Source: a bacterium
GTDB lineage: Bacteria > Hydrogenedentota > Hydrogenedentia > Hydrogenedentiales > SLHB01
Direction of reading: 5' to 3'
DNA length: 6,636 nt
Assembly: GCA_024231375.1 (NCBI GenBank)
Contig: JAAEQP010000449.1
Span: 1-6,636, forward strand
Each line of letters starts with the position of its first letter. Within the stretch, counting starts at the first letter, position 1. The notes below the pieces were generated by a model. That model was given only the letters and a program-made list of their open reading frames with translations, searched no databases and was not told where the DNA came from. Positions 6,003 to 6,636 of this stretch are shown piece by piece. Made by a program: the position numbers and the translations under genes.

Positions 6003-6636
6003 ATGCGGCGTTGGACGGTGCTCGGGGTGCTTGGGACTCTTCTCGTTGTGCTGTGGCCTGCCGCGGTCCACGCGGACGGGCAACTCACCTACCAGTTTGA
6101 ACGCAAATGGCCGGTGCTGCCGCAGCCGTGGTATTTCGACGATCCACATGACGTGGCTGTGGATGGTTTGGGCAATGTCTACGTTGCGGACACGGACAAG
6201 CATCGAATCCAGAAGTTAGACTCTGATGGTACCTTCCTGACTAGGTGGGGGAGCGAAGGCACCGAAGATGGCCAGTTCGACAAACCGGAGGGAATCGCGG
6301 TTGGCCCCGATGGCTCGGTGTACGTCGCAGACACCAACAACCACCGCATCCAGAAGTTCGACAGTGATGGCGCGTTGTCAGGCACGTGGGGAAGTCAAGG
6401 GGCCGCGGATGGTCAGTTCGCCTGGCCCAGAGCCGTCGCTGTAGACGGGGCGGGGCATATCTACGTCGCGGACACGGACAACCACCGCATCCAGAGGTTC
6501 GAATCAGATGGCACTTTCCTGATCGCCTTGGGGAGTGAAGGCACCGGTGACGGTCAGTTCGACTCCCCCCAAGGTGTTGCGGTAGACGTGTCGGGCAATG
6601 TGTACGTCGCGGACACGGACAACCACCGCATCCAGA
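6003..6636 (+). CDS. Secreted NHL-repeat beta-propeller protein, N-terminal part (runs off right edge)
   Basis: The frame is open from ATG 6003 to the right edge, 211 codons, so the C-terminus is missing. Residues 1-24 are a type I signal peptide: MRR, a hydrophobic core, then AVHA before Asp25. There is no lipobox cysteine, so the product is exported to the periplasm or outside. From residue 36 it is made of NHL repeats with the pattern DGQF-x2-P-x-G-[IV]-AV-D-x2-GNVYVAD-T-D-NHRIQ-[KR]-F-x-SDGTF. YVAD begins at residues 60, 107, 154 and 201, exactly 47 apart. NHL repeats are blades of a (usually six-bladed) propeller that binds protein, glycan or nucleic acid ligands, or rarely is enzymatic; no function can be chosen. 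GGGAG at 5990-5994, eight bases before the ATG, supports the start. High nucleotide identity between blades suggests recent duplication. It is divergent from the amidohydrolase operon, with no evident functional link. Confidence 0.9.
   Translation, partial: MRRWTVLGVLGTLLVVLWPAAVHADGQLTYQFERKWPVLPQPWYFDDPHDVAVDGLGNVYVADTDKHRIQKLDSDGTFLTRWGSEGTEDGQFDKPEGIAVGPDGSVYVADTNNHRIQKFDSDGALSGTWGSQGAADGQFAWPRAVAVDGAGHIYVADTDNHRIQRFESDGTFLIALGSEGTGDGQFDSPQGVAVDVSGNVYVADTDNHRIQ
6180..6636 (+). repeat. 141-bp tandem coding repeats (NHL blades)
   Basis: Units begin at 6180, 6321, 6462 and 6603, each exactly 141 bases apart with no indels; the last is cut at 34 bases by the window edge. Those 34 bases are identical to the start of the third unit, and the second unit differs from it at only a few positions there. 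The middles of the units are more diverged. The array probably continues past the window. Confidence 0.9.

Noticed and set aside
5577..6203. A 208-codon open frame on the minus strand.
   Set aside because: It overlaps the signal peptide and first blade of the NHL gene, reads through the hairpin repeat as the PHPTPLPLGEG artefact, and has no recognisable domain. Its last 37 codons look somewhat protein-like, but not enough to call a gene remnant.

Overview
The window is GC-rich bacterial DNA (roughly 60% by eye) with GC-ending codon preference, Shine-Dalgarno-led genes and GTG/ATG starts. No taxonomic marker is present. The content (Gfo/Idh/MocA oxidoreductase, Amidohydro_2 genes, an NHL-repeat secreted protein, a sugar kinase fused to a nucleotidyltransferase, large intergenic palindromes) is the sort of gene set seen in Planctomycetes, Lentisphaerae, Hydrogenedentes and similar environmental phyla. 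That placement is an impression only.

Layout, left to right. (1) Minus strand, 1-1007: N-terminal 335 codons of a Gfo/Idh/MocA-type NAD(P)-dependent sugar oxidoreductase, running off the left edge. (2) 1008-1390: a divergent intergenic region with a candidate promoter for each side and, between them, a nested palindromic element of about 125 bp. (3) Plus strand, 1391-3859: an 822-residue two-domain enzyme, with a GlmU-like nucleotidyltransferase domain followed by a galactokinase-like GHMP kinase domain. (4) 3860-3897: a 38-bp convergent gap. (5) Minus strand, 5483-3898: a two-gene operon with a 4-base ATGA overlap. The first gene encodes an amidohydrolase-fold protein that appears to have lost every metal ligand. 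The second encodes an apparently intact Amidohydro_2 enzyme. (6) 5551-6002: a non-coding stretch with a perfect 9-bp-stem hairpin of REP type. (7) Plus strand, 6003-6636: a signal peptide followed by NHL repeats with an exact 141-bp period, cut by the right edge.

How the genes may work together. The fusion enzyme could phosphorylate a free sugar at C1 (C-terminal domain) and activate the product to an NDP-sugar (N-terminal domain), a one-polypeptide salvage route analogous to Bacteroides Fkp but built on a different nucleotidyltransferase. The divergent oxidoreductase would fit sugar metabolism, but shared regulation is only inferred. The amidohydrolase pair looks like a catalytic subunit plus a pseudoenzyme partner and has no obvious link to the sugar genes.

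The items most worth a second look are the kinase/nucleotidyltransferase fusion with its changed active-site residues, the amidohydrolase/pseudo-amidohydrolase pair, and the nested palindrome.
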